From assembly GCA_902560185.1 (NCBI GenBank), contig CACEKW010000002.1, positions 1-61,780 of the forward strand: a stretch of DNA of 61,780 nucleotides, in the 5' to 3' direction. Of this stretch, positions 1-8,384 are shown piece by piece. The position numbers were made by a program, and so were the translations under genes. The first letter of the stretch is position 1. The number at the start of each line of letters is the position of its first letter. The DNA is from an uncultured Pelagibacteraceae bacterium. GTDB taxonomy: Bacteria > Pseudomonadota > Alphaproteobacteria > Pelagibacterales > Pelagibacteraceae. The notes below the pieces were generated by a model that was not told the DNA's origin, did no database searches, and worked only from the letters and a program-made list of their open reading frames with translations.

Positions 1-1
1 C

Positions 2-937
2 ACTGTTCACTGTTTGCTTGCAAAGCGATCTGGTAAAAAAATAATATGTGGAGATACCGGTGCTGGGTATGCTGGGAAAATGTTAAGTATGGCTGCCAAA
101 AAATTTGGTTTAAAATGTAAAATATTCATGGGTGCAAAGGATATTGCTAGACAACAACCAAATGTAAAAGCAATGAAAAAAAATGGTGCTGAAGTAATAC
201 CAGTCTATTCTGGAAGTCAAACACTTGTAGATGCTGTCTCAGAGTGTATGAGATTCTGGGTTGCTAATTGTGATACAACAGCAATGTGTGTTGGTAGTAC
301 CGTTGGTCCAGCAGTTTTTGTTCGTATATGTGGATGGAGCACAAGCCAAATTTCAAGAGAGTTAAAAGTACAGCTAATTGAGGAATTTGGATCAATTCCA
401 AAAAAACTTAAGTTATACAATTGTGTTGGGGGTGGGAGTTCGAGCTTTGGATTTTGGAATGAATTTATGGATTATGATAAAAAACAAGTTGAGTTTATTG
501 GGGTAGAAGCTGGTGGACCTGCAAAAAGTAAAAAACATGCAGCTCCTTTAACCTATGGTTCAAAGATTGGAATTTTACATGGTGCAGCACAATATGTTAA
601 TCAAAACTCTGATGGACAGATAGAAGAGACAGAGTCGATTTCAGCAGGACTTGATTATCCAGGGATATCTCCACTTCATTGTTTTTTAAAGGATACCAAG
701 AGAGCGAGGTATACTGCAGCTAGTGATGAAGAAGCCCTTAGTGCCTATAAGCTTGTTACTAAATTTGAAAAATTAAGACCCTCCTTAGAGCCAAGCCATG
801 CTTTTTTTGTTGCACTTAAAGAGGCAAAAAAACTCAGTAAAGATACAGTAGTAGTAATTAATAGTTGCGGTGATGCTTACAAAGATCGTGGAATTTTAGA
901 GAAAAGATTAGGCAAAAAATATGTTAAATCCAATTAG
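2..937 (+). CDS. trpB: Tryptophan synthase beta chain-like protein, 5' partial
   Basis: This is the C-terminal three quarters of a fold-type II PLP enzyme of the TrpB family, which condenses indole with serine. The open frame runs out of the left window edge, so the catalytic Lys of the HKxN motif is not visible. Family landmarks are LLAKR, TGAG, the phosphate-binding CVGGGSS, GVEAGGP, SAGLDYPG and EPSHA. It is clearly diverged: the usual GPHPYP-RDFQ segment reads GPAVFV followed by RICGWSTS, and the C-terminal SGRGDKD signature reads NSCGDAYKD, placing Cys where the PLP-contacting Ser normally sits. It overlaps trpA by 17 bases and lies in the common alphaproteobacterial order trpB-trpA-accD-folC. 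The role is inferred from family and context; altered substrate use is possible. Confidence 0.8.
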   Translation, partial: TVHCLLAKRSGKKIICGDTGAGYAGKMLSMAAKKFGLKCKIFMGAKDIARQQPNVKAMKKNGAEVIPVYSGSQTLVDAVSECMRFWVANCDTTAMCVGSTVGPAVFVRICGWSTSQISRELKVQLIEEFGSIPKKLKLYNCVGGGSSSFGFWNEFMDYDKKQVEFIGVEAGGPAKSKKHAAPLTYGSKIGILHGAAQYVNQNSDGQIEETESISAGLDYPGISPLHCFLKDTKRARYTAASDEEALSAYKLVTKFEKLRPSLEPSHAFFVALKEAKKLSKDTVVVINSCGDAYKDRGILEKRLGKKYVKSN

Positions 938-1721
938 TGTTGCATTTAAAAAAGCAAAAGCAGAAAATAGACCAGCTTTATTAACCTACACTGTTGCTGG
1001 TGATAGTTCAAAAAAACAATCTTTAGATATATTAAAATCTATATCTAAAAATGCAGATATTTTAGAAGTAGGTGTGCCTCACAATACTCCTGTTGCAGAT
1101 GGTAGCCAAATTCAAACTAGCGCGTATAGAGCAATTAAAAAAGGTATTAAATTAAATGATATATTTAAAATTGTCAGAGATTTTAAAAAATTCGACAAGA
1201 GCAAGCCTATTATATTGATGGGTTACTATAATATGATCTTTCAATATGGAGACAACAATTTTTTAAACAAATGTAAAACCTCGGGCGTAAATGGATTGAT
1301 AGTTGTAGATTTACCTTGGCCGGAAAATAAAGATTTTGCAAAAAAATGTAAAAAAAAATCAATTTATTTTATTCAACTTTTATCACCTACAACAACAAGT
1401 AAAAGACTTAAAAAAATTATAAAAAACTCTCACCCAATGAATTATTTCATATCAATGTTAAGTACTACAGGTGGCAAATTGAAAGTGTCGCCTAAAGAGA
1501 TACTTAAAAACTACAACATGATTAAAAAGATTAATCCTAAAAAAGAGATTGTGATTGGTTTTGGAATTACAGAGAAAACCATTGGAAAACTTAAATCTGC
1601 TGATGGATTAGTAGTGGGAAGTGCTATTTGTAAAGAAATTACGAGAAGTTTAAATAGTAGACAAAATCCTGTCACAAATGTAGGTAAGTTAGTAAGAAAA
1701 TTAAAAAGTAAAATAAAATGA
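921..1721 (+). CDS. trpA: Tryptophan synthase alpha chain, divergent
   Basis: This is a TIM-barrel TrpA of 266 residues, the normal length, which cleaves indole-3-glycerol phosphate and channels indole to TrpB. The catalytic acids are present at E49 (LEVGVP) and D60 (PVADG), with the same numbering as the Salmonella enzyme. Thr183 and Gly184 of loop 6 are also kept. Loop 2 reads HNTPVADG instead of the usual FSDPxADG, and loop 6 reads SMLSTTGG instead of SRxGVTG. Those loops close the active site and touch the beta chain, so the changes parallel the divergence of the neighbouring TrpB. Its TGA shares the bases ATGA with the accD start, which suggests translational coupling. Confidence 0.85.
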   Translation: MLNPISVAFKKAKAENRPALLTYTVAGDSSKKQSLDILKSISKNADILEVGVPHNTPVADGSQIQTSAYRAIKKGIKLNDIFKIVRDFKKFDKSKPIILMGYYNMIFQYGDNNFLNKCKTSGVNGLIVVDLPWPENKDFAKKCKKKSIYFIQLLSPTTTSKRLKKIIKNSHPMNYFISMLSTTGGKLKVSPKEILKNYNMIKKINPKKEIVIGFGITEKTIGKLKSADGLVVGSAICKEITRSLNSRQNPVTNVGKLVRKLKSKIK

Positions 1722-2644
1722 ATTGGATTACCAAAATTATTAAAGCAGGTGAAAAAATCAAATCTGCCATTCATAAAAGAGCTTCCAAAGAAGACATTGC
1801 TAATAGTGATTGGACATCTTGTTGCAAAGGTCCAATATTAAAAAAAGATTTAGAAGAAAATCTATGGGTTTGCCCTGATTGTAATAAACACCACAGAATT
1901 AAACCTAAACAAAGATTTGACATTTTATTTGGAAAAGATAATTACAAAATATTTCAAACACCCATCCCAAAAGATGATCCTTTAAACTGGACAGACTCAA
2001 AATCCTATAAGGATAGATTAAAATCTGCCAGAAAAAAAACAGGTATGGATTGTGGGATGATGGTCGTAAGTGGTGTAATCAATGATGTTAAAATTACCGC
2101 GGTTGCGTCTGATTTTGACTTTTTAGGTGCATCAATGGCAGCTGCAGAGGGAGAGGCTTTCTTATACGGTATTCAACATGCAATTGAAAATAAAACTCCT
2201 TTTTTATGTGTAAGTGCAGGAGGTGGGATGAGAATGATGGAAAGTCTGATTTCTTTATCTCAAATGACAAGGACCACATTGGCAATAAATGAATTAAAAA
2301 ATAATAATCTTCCGTATCTAGTTTGTATAACAGATCCAACTGCTGGTGGGATCACAGCTTCCTATGCAATGTTAGGTGATATTCATATAGCTGAGCCTGG
2401 AGCACTAATCGCTTTTGCTGGAGCAAGAGTAATTCAAGGAACTGTTAAGGAGGAATTACCAGAAGGTTTTCAAAAGAGTGAATATGTTGAAAAGACAGGC
2501 TTTGTTGATTTAATTATTGAAAGAAAGGATCTAGCTGAAAAAATTGGAACTTTATTGTCAATATTGTTAAAGAAAAATTCTGTTATAAGCACTGAACAAG
2601 ATGAAACTACAGAAAATACTCAGTCGCTTTCTAAAATTGCATAA
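1718..2644 (+). CDS. accD: Acetyl-CoA carboxylase carboxyltransferase subunit beta
   Basis: AccD pairs with AccA to transfer the carboxyl group from biotin carboxyl carrier protein to acetyl-CoA, the first step of fatty acid synthesis. The 308-residue protein has an N-terminal zinc ribbon (about residues 31-56) and a crotonase-like carboxyltransferase core with AGGGMRMMES and DPTAGGITASYAMLGD. The zinc ribbon is odd: the usual first C-x2-C pair is contracted to adjacent C35-C36, while the second pair (C52, C55) is normal. The start overlaps the trpA stop (ATGA), and the end overlaps folC by 44 bases, as in a tightly coupled operon. Confidence 0.93.
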   Translation: MNWITKIIKAGEKIKSAIHKRASKEDIANSDWTSCCKGPILKKDLEENLWVCPDCNKHHRIKPKQRFDILFGKDNYKIFQTPIPKDDPLNWTDSKSYKDRLKSARKKTGMDCGMMVVSGVINDVKITAVASDFDFLGASMAAAEGEAFLYGIQHAIENKTPFLCVSAGGGMRMMESLISLSQMTRTTLAINELKNNNLPYLVCITDPTAGGITASYAMLGDIHIAEPGALIAFAGARVIQGTVKEELPEGFQKSEYVEKTGFVDLIIERKDLAEKIGTLLSILLKKNSVISTEQDETTENTQSLSKIA

Positions 2645-3866
2645 AAAAGAAATTGATCTAAGCTTAGATCGAATAATTCACCTTTGCGAAAAACTTGGTA
2701 ATCCTCAGGATAAAATCAAAGCCATCAGTATTGTTGGGACAAATGGTAAAAACTCTACAATTCAAGCTTGTTATTCAATTTTAAAGGAGGCAGAAATTAA
2801 GTGTAATGTTTATACAAGTCCTCATATTCGAAAAATAAATGAAAGGTTTGTTTTTGACAACCAACAACTTGGGGATGATGAACTGGCCTCTTTATTTGAG
2901 GAGGTTGAGAGAGTAAATGCTAATAATCCAATAACATTCTTTGAAATTTTAACTGCATGTTTTTTTCATAAAGCAGCTCAGTATCCTAATAATCTTAATC
3001 TGATTGAGGCAGGTTTATTTCATAGGTTTGATGCAACCAATATCTTAAAAAATAATCTTGCAAGTATTGTAACTTCTATATCAAAAGACCATTTAGACTG
3101 GCTTCCAGAAAATGAGAGAACAATCGATAAGATTATTTTTGAAAAAACTTCAAACCTTTTAAATTCAAATATTATTGTTGCAAAACAATACCCTGTTTCA
3201 ACATTAGAAAAGATTAAAAAAACTATTCATCAAAATCAATCTAATAAGTATTTTTTTAATGATGATTTTTCATTCTCAAATGGAGAAAATGAATTCTTTT
3301 ATTTTGAGGATAAATTTGGTGGATTAAAATTACCAAAACCAAATGTATTAGGTCAATTTCAACAGGAAAATATTTCAACAGCAATTGCAACTTTACGAAT
3401 TTTAGATCTGGACATTGAAGATCATCACATAAAAAAAGGTATTCAAAAAATCGACAATATTGCAAGACTTCAAACAATTGAGTCAGGTAAATTAAAAGAT
3501 TTAGTTAAAGACAATCTTTTTTTAATATCTGGAGATCATAATGAAGATGGAGCAAGAGTATTAAATGAATATTTAAAAAGCCTAGATTGTAGAAAACACA
3601 TCATTATTGGTATGATGGATAATAAAGAACACGAAAAATACATTAACCACTTTAGAGATATCGCCTCAATAACAACTGTAGATATTAAAAACCAGCCAAA
3701 TGCAATTAGTGGACTTAAATTAAGAGAAAAATTTAAAAATATGCCAAATGTAAGGTATAAAGAAAGTATTGAGGATGCGATTAAAAGCATAAATCTAAAT
3801 CAAGGAGATCTACTATTAATTACTGGATCTTTATATCTTTGTTCTGAAGTTTTGAATTTAAATTAA
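2601..3866 (+). CDS. folC: Folylpolyglutamate / dihydrofolate synthase
   Basis: FolC adds glutamate to dihydropteroate or folates using ATP, a Mur-ligase-type reaction in the cytosol. The 421-residue protein begins with the family opening LxLHKKEIDLSLDRI and has the nucleotide-binding loop GTNGKNST (46-53), the central TSISKDHLDWL segment and a C-terminal ligase domain ending in LLITGSLYL. The P-loop has Asn where the family normally has Gly (GTNGKGS), and the usual GLGGRxDATN appears as GLFHRFDATN. It ends convergently with the thioredoxin-like gene; the two stop codons share the palindrome TTAA. Confidence 0.9.
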   Translation: MKLQKILSRFLKLHKKEIDLSLDRIIHLCEKLGNPQDKIKAISIVGTNGKNSTIQACYSILKEAEIKCNVYTSPHIRKINERFVFDNQQLGDDELASLFEEVERVNANNPITFFEILTACFFHKAAQYPNNLNLIEAGLFHRFDATNILKNNLASIVTSISKDHLDWLPENERTIDKIIFEKTSNLLNSNIIVAKQYPVSTLEKIKKTIHQNQSNKYFFNDDFSFSNGENEFFYFEDKFGGLKLPKPNVLGQFQQENISTAIATLRILDLDIEDHHIKKGIQKIDNIARLQTIESGKLKDLVKDNLFLISGDHNEDGARVLNEYLKSLDCRKHIIIGMMDNKEHEKYINHFRDIASITTVDIKNQPNAISGLKLREKFKNMPNVRYKESIEDAIKSINLNQGDLLLITGSLYLCSEVLNLN

Positions 3867-4180
3867 ATATTTTTTTCTAAAAATTCTTTCATGTGGCTTT
3901 CAGGTACACCACCAACTTTTCTATCTACTTCAACACCTTTTTTATAAATAATTACAGTTGGCACCCCTCTAATTCCAGCGGCACTACCAGTATTTATTCC
4001 ACCTTCTTCAATGTCAGCGTAATAAAATCCTGCTTTATCTTTATACTCAACAGCTAGTTTATCCATAATTGGTTTTAAAGCTTTGCAAGGTCCACACCAC
4101 GCAGCCGAAAATTGAATTACAGAAATATCCTCGTTTTTAATTTTGTTATCAAAATCTTCGTCTTTAAAATCTGTCAGCAT
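3863..4180 (-). CDS. trxA: Thioredoxin family protein
   Basis: A 105-residue single-domain thioredoxin with the redox site WCGPC (Cys29, Cys32) and the cis-proline in RGVPT (Pro74). No signal peptide is visible, so it should act in the cytosol as a dithiol reductant. The segment between strand 3 and the cis-Pro loop (EEGGINTGSAAGI) is glycine-rich compared with classical thioredoxin, which usually has DVDENxxLAxxYxI. It could be a specialised paralogue rather than the main TrxA. It is the last gene of a minus-strand run with the exonuclease genes and shares TTAA with folC at the stop. Confidence 0.85.
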   Translation of the reverse strand: MLTDFKDEDFDNKIKNEDISVIQFSAAWCGPCKALKPIMDKLAVEYKDKAGFYYADIEEGGINTGSAAGIRGVPTVIIYKKGVEVDRKVGGVPESHMKEFLEKNI

Positions 4181-4214
4181 TTAATCTTTCTATAATTTAC
4201 TAATACAAAGTCAA

Positions 4215-5651
4215 CTACGCAATTTCATATTTTTTTTCAATTGACATTATAAATTCGTTTATTTCATCTAACTTTTTTAATTCTTCCTCATCATCTCTAT
4301 TAGAAGCTTGGTCTCTTAAATAATCAATTTCAGTGTAAGCCATATTAACAGTTTGCCACTTTTCTTTATTTTTACTTAAAATTCTTCTAGCAATTTCACT
4401 TTTAATATTTTTATAAAGATCAGGTGGTAAAATTTGCGGTGCTTCTTGATAAATAATTTTTTGGCCAAACCAACTACATCTTTTATCTTGAAACTTATCT
4501 AATAATCTCAATTTATCTTCCCAAGATGAGCTATGCCAAGTTTTAAATAATGCAGTATCTTTATTTGGAATAAATTTCTCATAAAGAGTTTCCTCTGGTA
4601 ATAAATCTTCTTGGGTTTTTGTTTGTTCCTTTTCCTCTGCAGCTTCTCTATTTATGATTTGAATATTTTTACAAAAATTTTCATTTTCCCTAACAAGTTT
4701 AGCCCTTTTTTGAATTGTTGCTAAATCTAGTTCTGAATAAGGTTTTTGTTTAAGAGCAAATTGTTTATCTAAAATTACTGGTGCTTTATTAGTTTTTAAA
4801 ACTCTTAAAGCCTTAGGGCTATATTTTTTTAATACATCTCGTAATTGATTTACTGGTAGGTTTAACAATGGTTCTGGATCCCTTCTTAGGTCCCAAACAT
4901 ATCCCCAAGATGCATATGACGGGTGAAAGCAATGATTAGGATGTAGCGTACCAGTAAGATACATCATATTCCGACCCTTCACATTTTCAAAAATAGAATA
5001 TATGCCTTCATTTTTTAAAAATGTTTCAACGCTAGTCTTTGTTGATGTCTTTAAAAAGGTATCCCAATTTTCTTTATGTTTGTCTTTTATAATTCTTAAT
5101 ACCTTCAATGAATTCTGTGCATCAACATAGGCTGTATGACTAGCTGAAGTGTCAAAACCCTGCATTCTAGATAAAGATTCCAGTGCAAGACTTGGATTAC
5201 CTGCTTCGGTTAGCTCTGTTTTTAGGGTCTCTGAGTTTAATGTTTGGGCTGCTCTAGCTATATGCAAACCATCATGTTCACTATTGGGCGATGAGTGGGT
5301 GGCATAAGGATACCTATTGCCCTTAAAAAAATTAAAGTGGAACATTCTTCGATCAAAGTTTAAATTTGACCAACCCATAAATACTGCGGGAGCACACTTT
5401 GTGAAAAAATTTTCAACAGCACCTAAAAAATCATAATGTGAATAATTGCCTTTGGTAAGTAAATCAATGCTAGTTGAATTAACAAGTAAGGCCTTTGCAC
5501 TGGGCACCTCTCCTTCTGGCATTCTGCCTCTGATATTTAATTTTCCAATCTCTTTAAGATTTTTATCAACAACGACAGCACCTACTTCAATTATTGATCC
5601 CCAAATAGTGCTATTGGTTGTTTCGGTATCATAGATTACTATTTTATCCAT
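4215..5651 (-). CDS. sbcB: Exonuclease I (3'-5' ssDNA exonuclease)
   Basis: The 478-residue protein has an N-terminal DEDDh exonuclease domain: D8 and E10 in YDTETT, D100 in LNFDRR, and the H172/D177 pair in SHTAYVDAQ. The sequence around RYPYAT and HIARAAQTL resembles the E. coli ExoI segment for DPYAW and MRACYAL. The second half contains the ExoI-like PEPLLNLPVNQLRDVLKKYSP stretch, which separates it from plain DnaQ or RNase T proteins. ExoI degrades single-stranded DNA in mismatch repair and recombination. It lies beside a PD-(D/E)XK nuclease and rmuC on the same strand, suggesting a joint repair role. Confidence 0.85.
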   Translation of the reverse strand: MDKIVIYDTETTNSTIWGSIIEVGAVVVDKNLKEIGKLNIRGRMPEGEVPSAKALLVNSTSIDLLTKGNYSHYDFLGAVENFFTKCAPAVFMGWSNLNFDRRMFHFNFFKGNRYPYATHSSPNSEHDGLHIARAAQTLNSETLKTELTEAGNPSLALESLSRMQGFDTSASHTAYVDAQNSLKVLRIIKDKHKENWDTFLKTSTKTSVETFLKNEGIYSIFENVKGRNMMYLTGTLHPNHCFHPSYASWGYVWDLRRDPEPLLNLPVNQLRDVLKKYSPKALRVLKTNKAPVILDKQFALKQKPYSELDLATIQKRAKLVRENENFCKNIQIINREAAEEKEQTKTQEDLLPEETLYEKFIPNKDTALFKTWHSSSWEDKLRLLDKFQDKRCSWFGQKIIYQEAPQILPPDLYKNIKSEIARRILSKNKEKWQTVNMAYTEIDYLRDQASNRDDEEELKKLDEINEFIMSIEKKYEIA

Positions 5652-5659
5652 TATTTACA

Positions 5660-6346
5660 TTACTCCAAATTTGTGAGTTCATTAAACTTTTTAAGTCTTC
5701 CAAGAAATAAATTTTGATAAGTTACTAATTCAGGTCCTTGAATTTTAAACTCTTGAAACAAATTATCTACTGTGCAAACAAGAATAACGCAAGCATTGAT
5801 ATTTGAATTATAAACAACGTTATGGGCTAAGGAATAAGCAGCAGTTTGAAGGAACCAAGAATCTATATACTCAGCTTTTTTTGGTTTATTGGATTGTTTA
5901 AAATCAATAATAGTTTCTTTTCCCTCATAAACACCAACGCAATCTGCTGTACCTGCATATCTTTCAGGATAATGCATTGTACATTCCACACCATATATTT
6001 CCTCTAATCTATTTGTTAAACCTTTATCAATTATTTCTTTTGCCATTTTTTTATATTGTTCATTATCCTCAAAGAAACTTAAATTTTCTCTTCCTAAAAG
6101 AAAAGATTCTAAATAGCTGTGCATCTGAGAACCTCTACTACTGGCTGCTTTTGTAATTGCTTCAGCTTCTTTATGGCCAGTTCTTTCTCGCCAATTTGCT
6201 AAGGCTGCTTTATCTTCCTCTGACTTTGTTGCATCAAGTATTGAAGTTACACTTGGTAATTTTGCTTCTCCTAAAACATATCTTCTTATTCCATCTTCGG
6301 TAGCTCTTGAACTTGATGGATAGTTGTATTTTTTGTTCCAACGCAT
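5660..6346 (-). CDS. PD-(D/E)XK family exonuclease, phage-like
   Basis: A 228-residue protein of the PD-(D/E)XK nuclease superfamily. Visible catalytic elements are E121, D135 in AGTAD, the D148-x-K150 core in IIDFKQ, and the following Q167 helix (FLQTAAYSLAHN), as in RecB/lambda-exonuclease-like enzymes. The N-terminal region with LPSVTSIL, WRERTGH and RGSQMHSYLE resembles exonucleases known from T4-like cyanophages and pelagiphages more than Cas4. I chose the ATG at 6346 because it lies just beyond the rmuC stop and starts the conserved part; an in-frame ATG at 6424 would add 26 residues inside rmuC. It sits between sbcB and rmuC. The exact substrate cannot be read from sequence. Confidence 0.75.
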   Translation of the reverse strand: MRWNKKYNYPSSSRATEDGIRRYVLGEAKLPSVTSILDATKSEEDKAALANWRERTGHKEAEAITKAASSRGSQMHSYLESFLLGRENLSFFEDNEQYKKMAKEIIDKGLTNRLEEIYGVECTMHYPERYAGTADCVGVYEGKETIIDFKQSNKPKKAEYIDSWFLQTAAYSLAHNVVYNSNINACVILVCTVDNLFQEFKIQGPELVTYQNLFLGRLKKFNELTNLE

Positions 6347-6383
6347 TTGATTTCTTATAGTCGGTAATATATGAAAAAAGAAA

Positions 6384-7481
6384 TTATTTTTTAAGCTGTT
6401 TATTTCTCTCAACAAATTTTTCAACGTTCTCTGTCAGTACAGCTTTTTCAACTTGCTCGGGATCTTTAATATTTTCTAAAGTTCTAGTGATTGATCTTGC
6501 ATCAGTTCCAAACTTATCAACTACGTTCATAGCCTCCTCTAGCTTTTTTCTTAAAACTATGACGTTGTCAAAATGCTTTGCAAACCTTGTGCTGATTGTT
6601 TTTAAGTGATTATAAATCTCTGTTGCACCCTTTTGAACCTTAAGAGATTGAAATCCCATGTGTAAAGACTGTAAATAGGCTGAAAGAGTATTAGGGCCGC
6701 AAATTACAATTTTATATTTTTTCATTAATTCTTGGGTTAATAATTCTTTTGTGTTTGGATCTTGGTATTCAGTTAATTCTTTATAAAGACTTTCAGTTGG
6801 TGCATACACGATTGCAAAATCAGTTGTTTTTGGTGGAACAATGTATTTTTCCATGACACTTTTTGCTTTGGCCTTAAATGCACTTGCTAATTTTGTTCTA
6901 GCATCTGCAACTGCTTTTTTATCATCTGCATCATATGCATCAGTGATGGTTTTGAATTTTTCTACTGGAAAATGAGAGTCTACTGGAACCAAGACATCTC
7001 CTTGAAGCTTGATTGCAAATTCTACGTTTTCACTAGTGTCCTCTTTCATTTTGACATTTGTCATAAATTGAGATGCTGGTAACAAATCTTTGATTAAAGC
7101 ATCCAAAGAATATTCAGCCAAAGTTCCATACTTTTTAACCCCTGCTAAAATTTTAGTAATCCCCTCTTGGCTTTGATTTAATAATTTAACTTGCTCATTA
7201 AAGTTGCCAACCTTCTCATCTACTTTGGTTAAGGCCTCAGTCATATCCTTTGTAACTCCAGTTGATAAAGAATTAAATGAAGTAGACATTGAACTAAGCG
7301 ATGTATTGATTGTCGAATTAAGGCTATCTTTTAACCTCACTATTTCAGCATTTAAATTAGCTAATTCCTCAACTTCTTTATTCTCATTCTCATCTTTAGG
7401 TTTTGACCTTAAATTTAAGTATAAAATACCTAAAGTTGCACCAAGTAGTATAACTAGAATTATTAATAGAATCGTATCCAT
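6384..7481 (-). CDS. rmuC: DNA recombination protein RmuC
   Basis: The 365-residue protein has an N-terminal membrane segment (about residues 3-22), a long coiled-coil region (about 35-110), and the RmuC nuclease-like domain with VDSHFPVEKF, KYIVPPKTTDFAIVYAPTE and the LQSLHMGFQSLKVQK segment. RmuC proteins limit inversions at short inverted repeats and resemble restriction-endonuclease folds. It is the first gene of the minus-strand nuclease run and is followed by the PD-(D/E)XK gene after 37 bases if the downstream start is used. Confidence 0.93.
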   Translation of the reverse strand: MDTILLIILVILLGATLGILYLNLRSKPKDENENKEVEELANLNAEIVRLKDSLNSTINTSLSSMSTSFNSLSTGVTKDMTEALTKVDEKVGNFNEQVKLLNQSQEGITKILAGVKKYGTLAEYSLDALIKDLLPASQFMTNVKMKEDTSENVEFAIKLQGDVLVPVDSHFPVEKFKTITDAYDADDKKAVADARTKLASAFKAKAKSVMEKYIVPPKTTDFAIVYAPTESLYKELTEYQDPNTKELLTQELMKKYKIVICGPNTLSAYLQSLHMGFQSLKVQKGATEIYNHLKTISTRFAKHFDNVIVLRKKLEEAMNVVDKFGTDARSITRTLENIKDPEQVEKAVLTENVEKFVERNKQLKK

Positions 7482-7580
7482 ACTTTTAAAGATATACGTG
7501 TTTTAATGGAAATCAACTTATTACTAGATTACTATGAGATACTAAGATTGGTTATTATTTTTAAAAAATAATTAATAAAT

Positions 7581-7712
7581 ATGGATTTTTTTTTGGTTTT
7601 AAAAATATTGTTTGTTATTGGAGTGATGATCGCTCTATATGCGATAATTAGAAATTTAGATATAATAAAGATTATTTTAATTTACTTTAAAGATAAATTA
7701 CTTGGAAAGTAA
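7581..7712 (+). CDS. Small single-pass membrane protein, 43 aa (predicted)
   Basis: A short ATG-started frame of 43 residues fills the gap between rmuC and hisG. It begins MDFFLVLKILFV, has one hydrophobic segment (about residues 3-22) and ends with a Lys-rich tail, KDKLLGK. Its last 15 bases overlap the end of hisG on the other strand. There is no clear Shine-Dalgarno sequence. AT-rich DNA easily gives hydrophobic frames, so this is a candidate only; I do not recognise a family. Confidence 0.35.
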   Translation: MDFFLVLKILFVIGVMIALYAIIRNLDIIKIILIYFKDKLLGK

Positions 7713-8384
7713 TTTAATTAAATTGTTTAATCGCTTTTTCTTTACATTTTTTTTTGAAGTTAAAAGACAAGCTTCAGATTTTAAAATTTCACCATCTTTT
7801 AAGATACGCAGATTATTTGCTTTTAAGGTCACACCTGTGGATGTAATGTCAGTAATCAACTCGGCAGATCCAGTAAAAGGATAGGCCTCAGTAGCTCCTA
7901 AACTTTTAACTAATCTAAATTGTGTAACACCTTTTGAGAACAAAAAATCTTGTGTTAAATTTGGATATTTAGTTGCAACCCTAATTCTTTTTTTCTTAAT
8001 ATCTCTGAATTCAAAAGCAATTTCCTCAAGATCAGCGATAGTCTGAACATCAATCCAAGGATCTGGAATTGCTACTACTAAATTTGCTCTTCCAAAACTA
8101 AGTTTTTTGACCACATTTATTTTATTTTGGACATTTGCGCCGCTTTCTTTCAATAAATCAAAACCAGAAAAACCAATATCTAAAGAGCTATCCCCCAACC
8201 TTTCAATAATTTCTCTAGCATGAAGATATAAAATCTTAACATATGGTTTATTTTTAATTGATCCAATTAAATCTCTTTCTCCTCTTTCAGATATAATTTT
8301 CAATTTTTTTTTCTTAAAGATTTTTAAAACATCTACTCTAAGTCGACCTTTGCTTGGAATACCTATATTGATTAAATTATCCAT
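7698..8384 (-). CDS. hisG: ATP phosphoribosyltransferase catalytic subunit (short form)
   Basis: HisG condenses ATP with PRPP, the first step of histidine synthesis. At 228 residues this is the short form, which lacks the C-terminal regulatory domain and needs HisZ as partner; hisZ lies directly upstream with a one-base overlap of stop and start. Recognisable segments are IPSKGRL at the N-terminus, LDIGFSGFDLL, RVATKYPNLT and the PRPP-binding ITDITSTGVTLKANNL. It is the last gene of the hisS-hisZ-hisG run. Confidence 0.93.
   Translation of the reverse strand: MDNLINIGIPSKGRLRVDVLKIFKKKKLKIISERGERDLIGSIKNKPYVKILYLHAREIIERLGDSSLDIGFSGFDLLKESGANVQNKINVVKKLSFGRANLVVAIPDPWIDVQTIADLEEIAFEFRDIKKKRIRVATKYPNLTQDFLFSKGVTQFRLVKSLGATEAYPFTGSAELITDITSTGVTLKANNLRILKDGEILKSEACLLTSKKNVKKKRLNNLIKLLSK

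Noticed and set aside
5660-6346. Cas4-like gene suggesting CRISPR
   Set aside because: No repeats, cas1 or cas2 nearby, and the protein lacks the Cas4 iron-sulfur cysteine set.
4215-7481. Prophage remnant
   Set aside because: The phage-like nuclease is flanked by ordinary repair genes, with no integrase, structural genes or attachment repeats.
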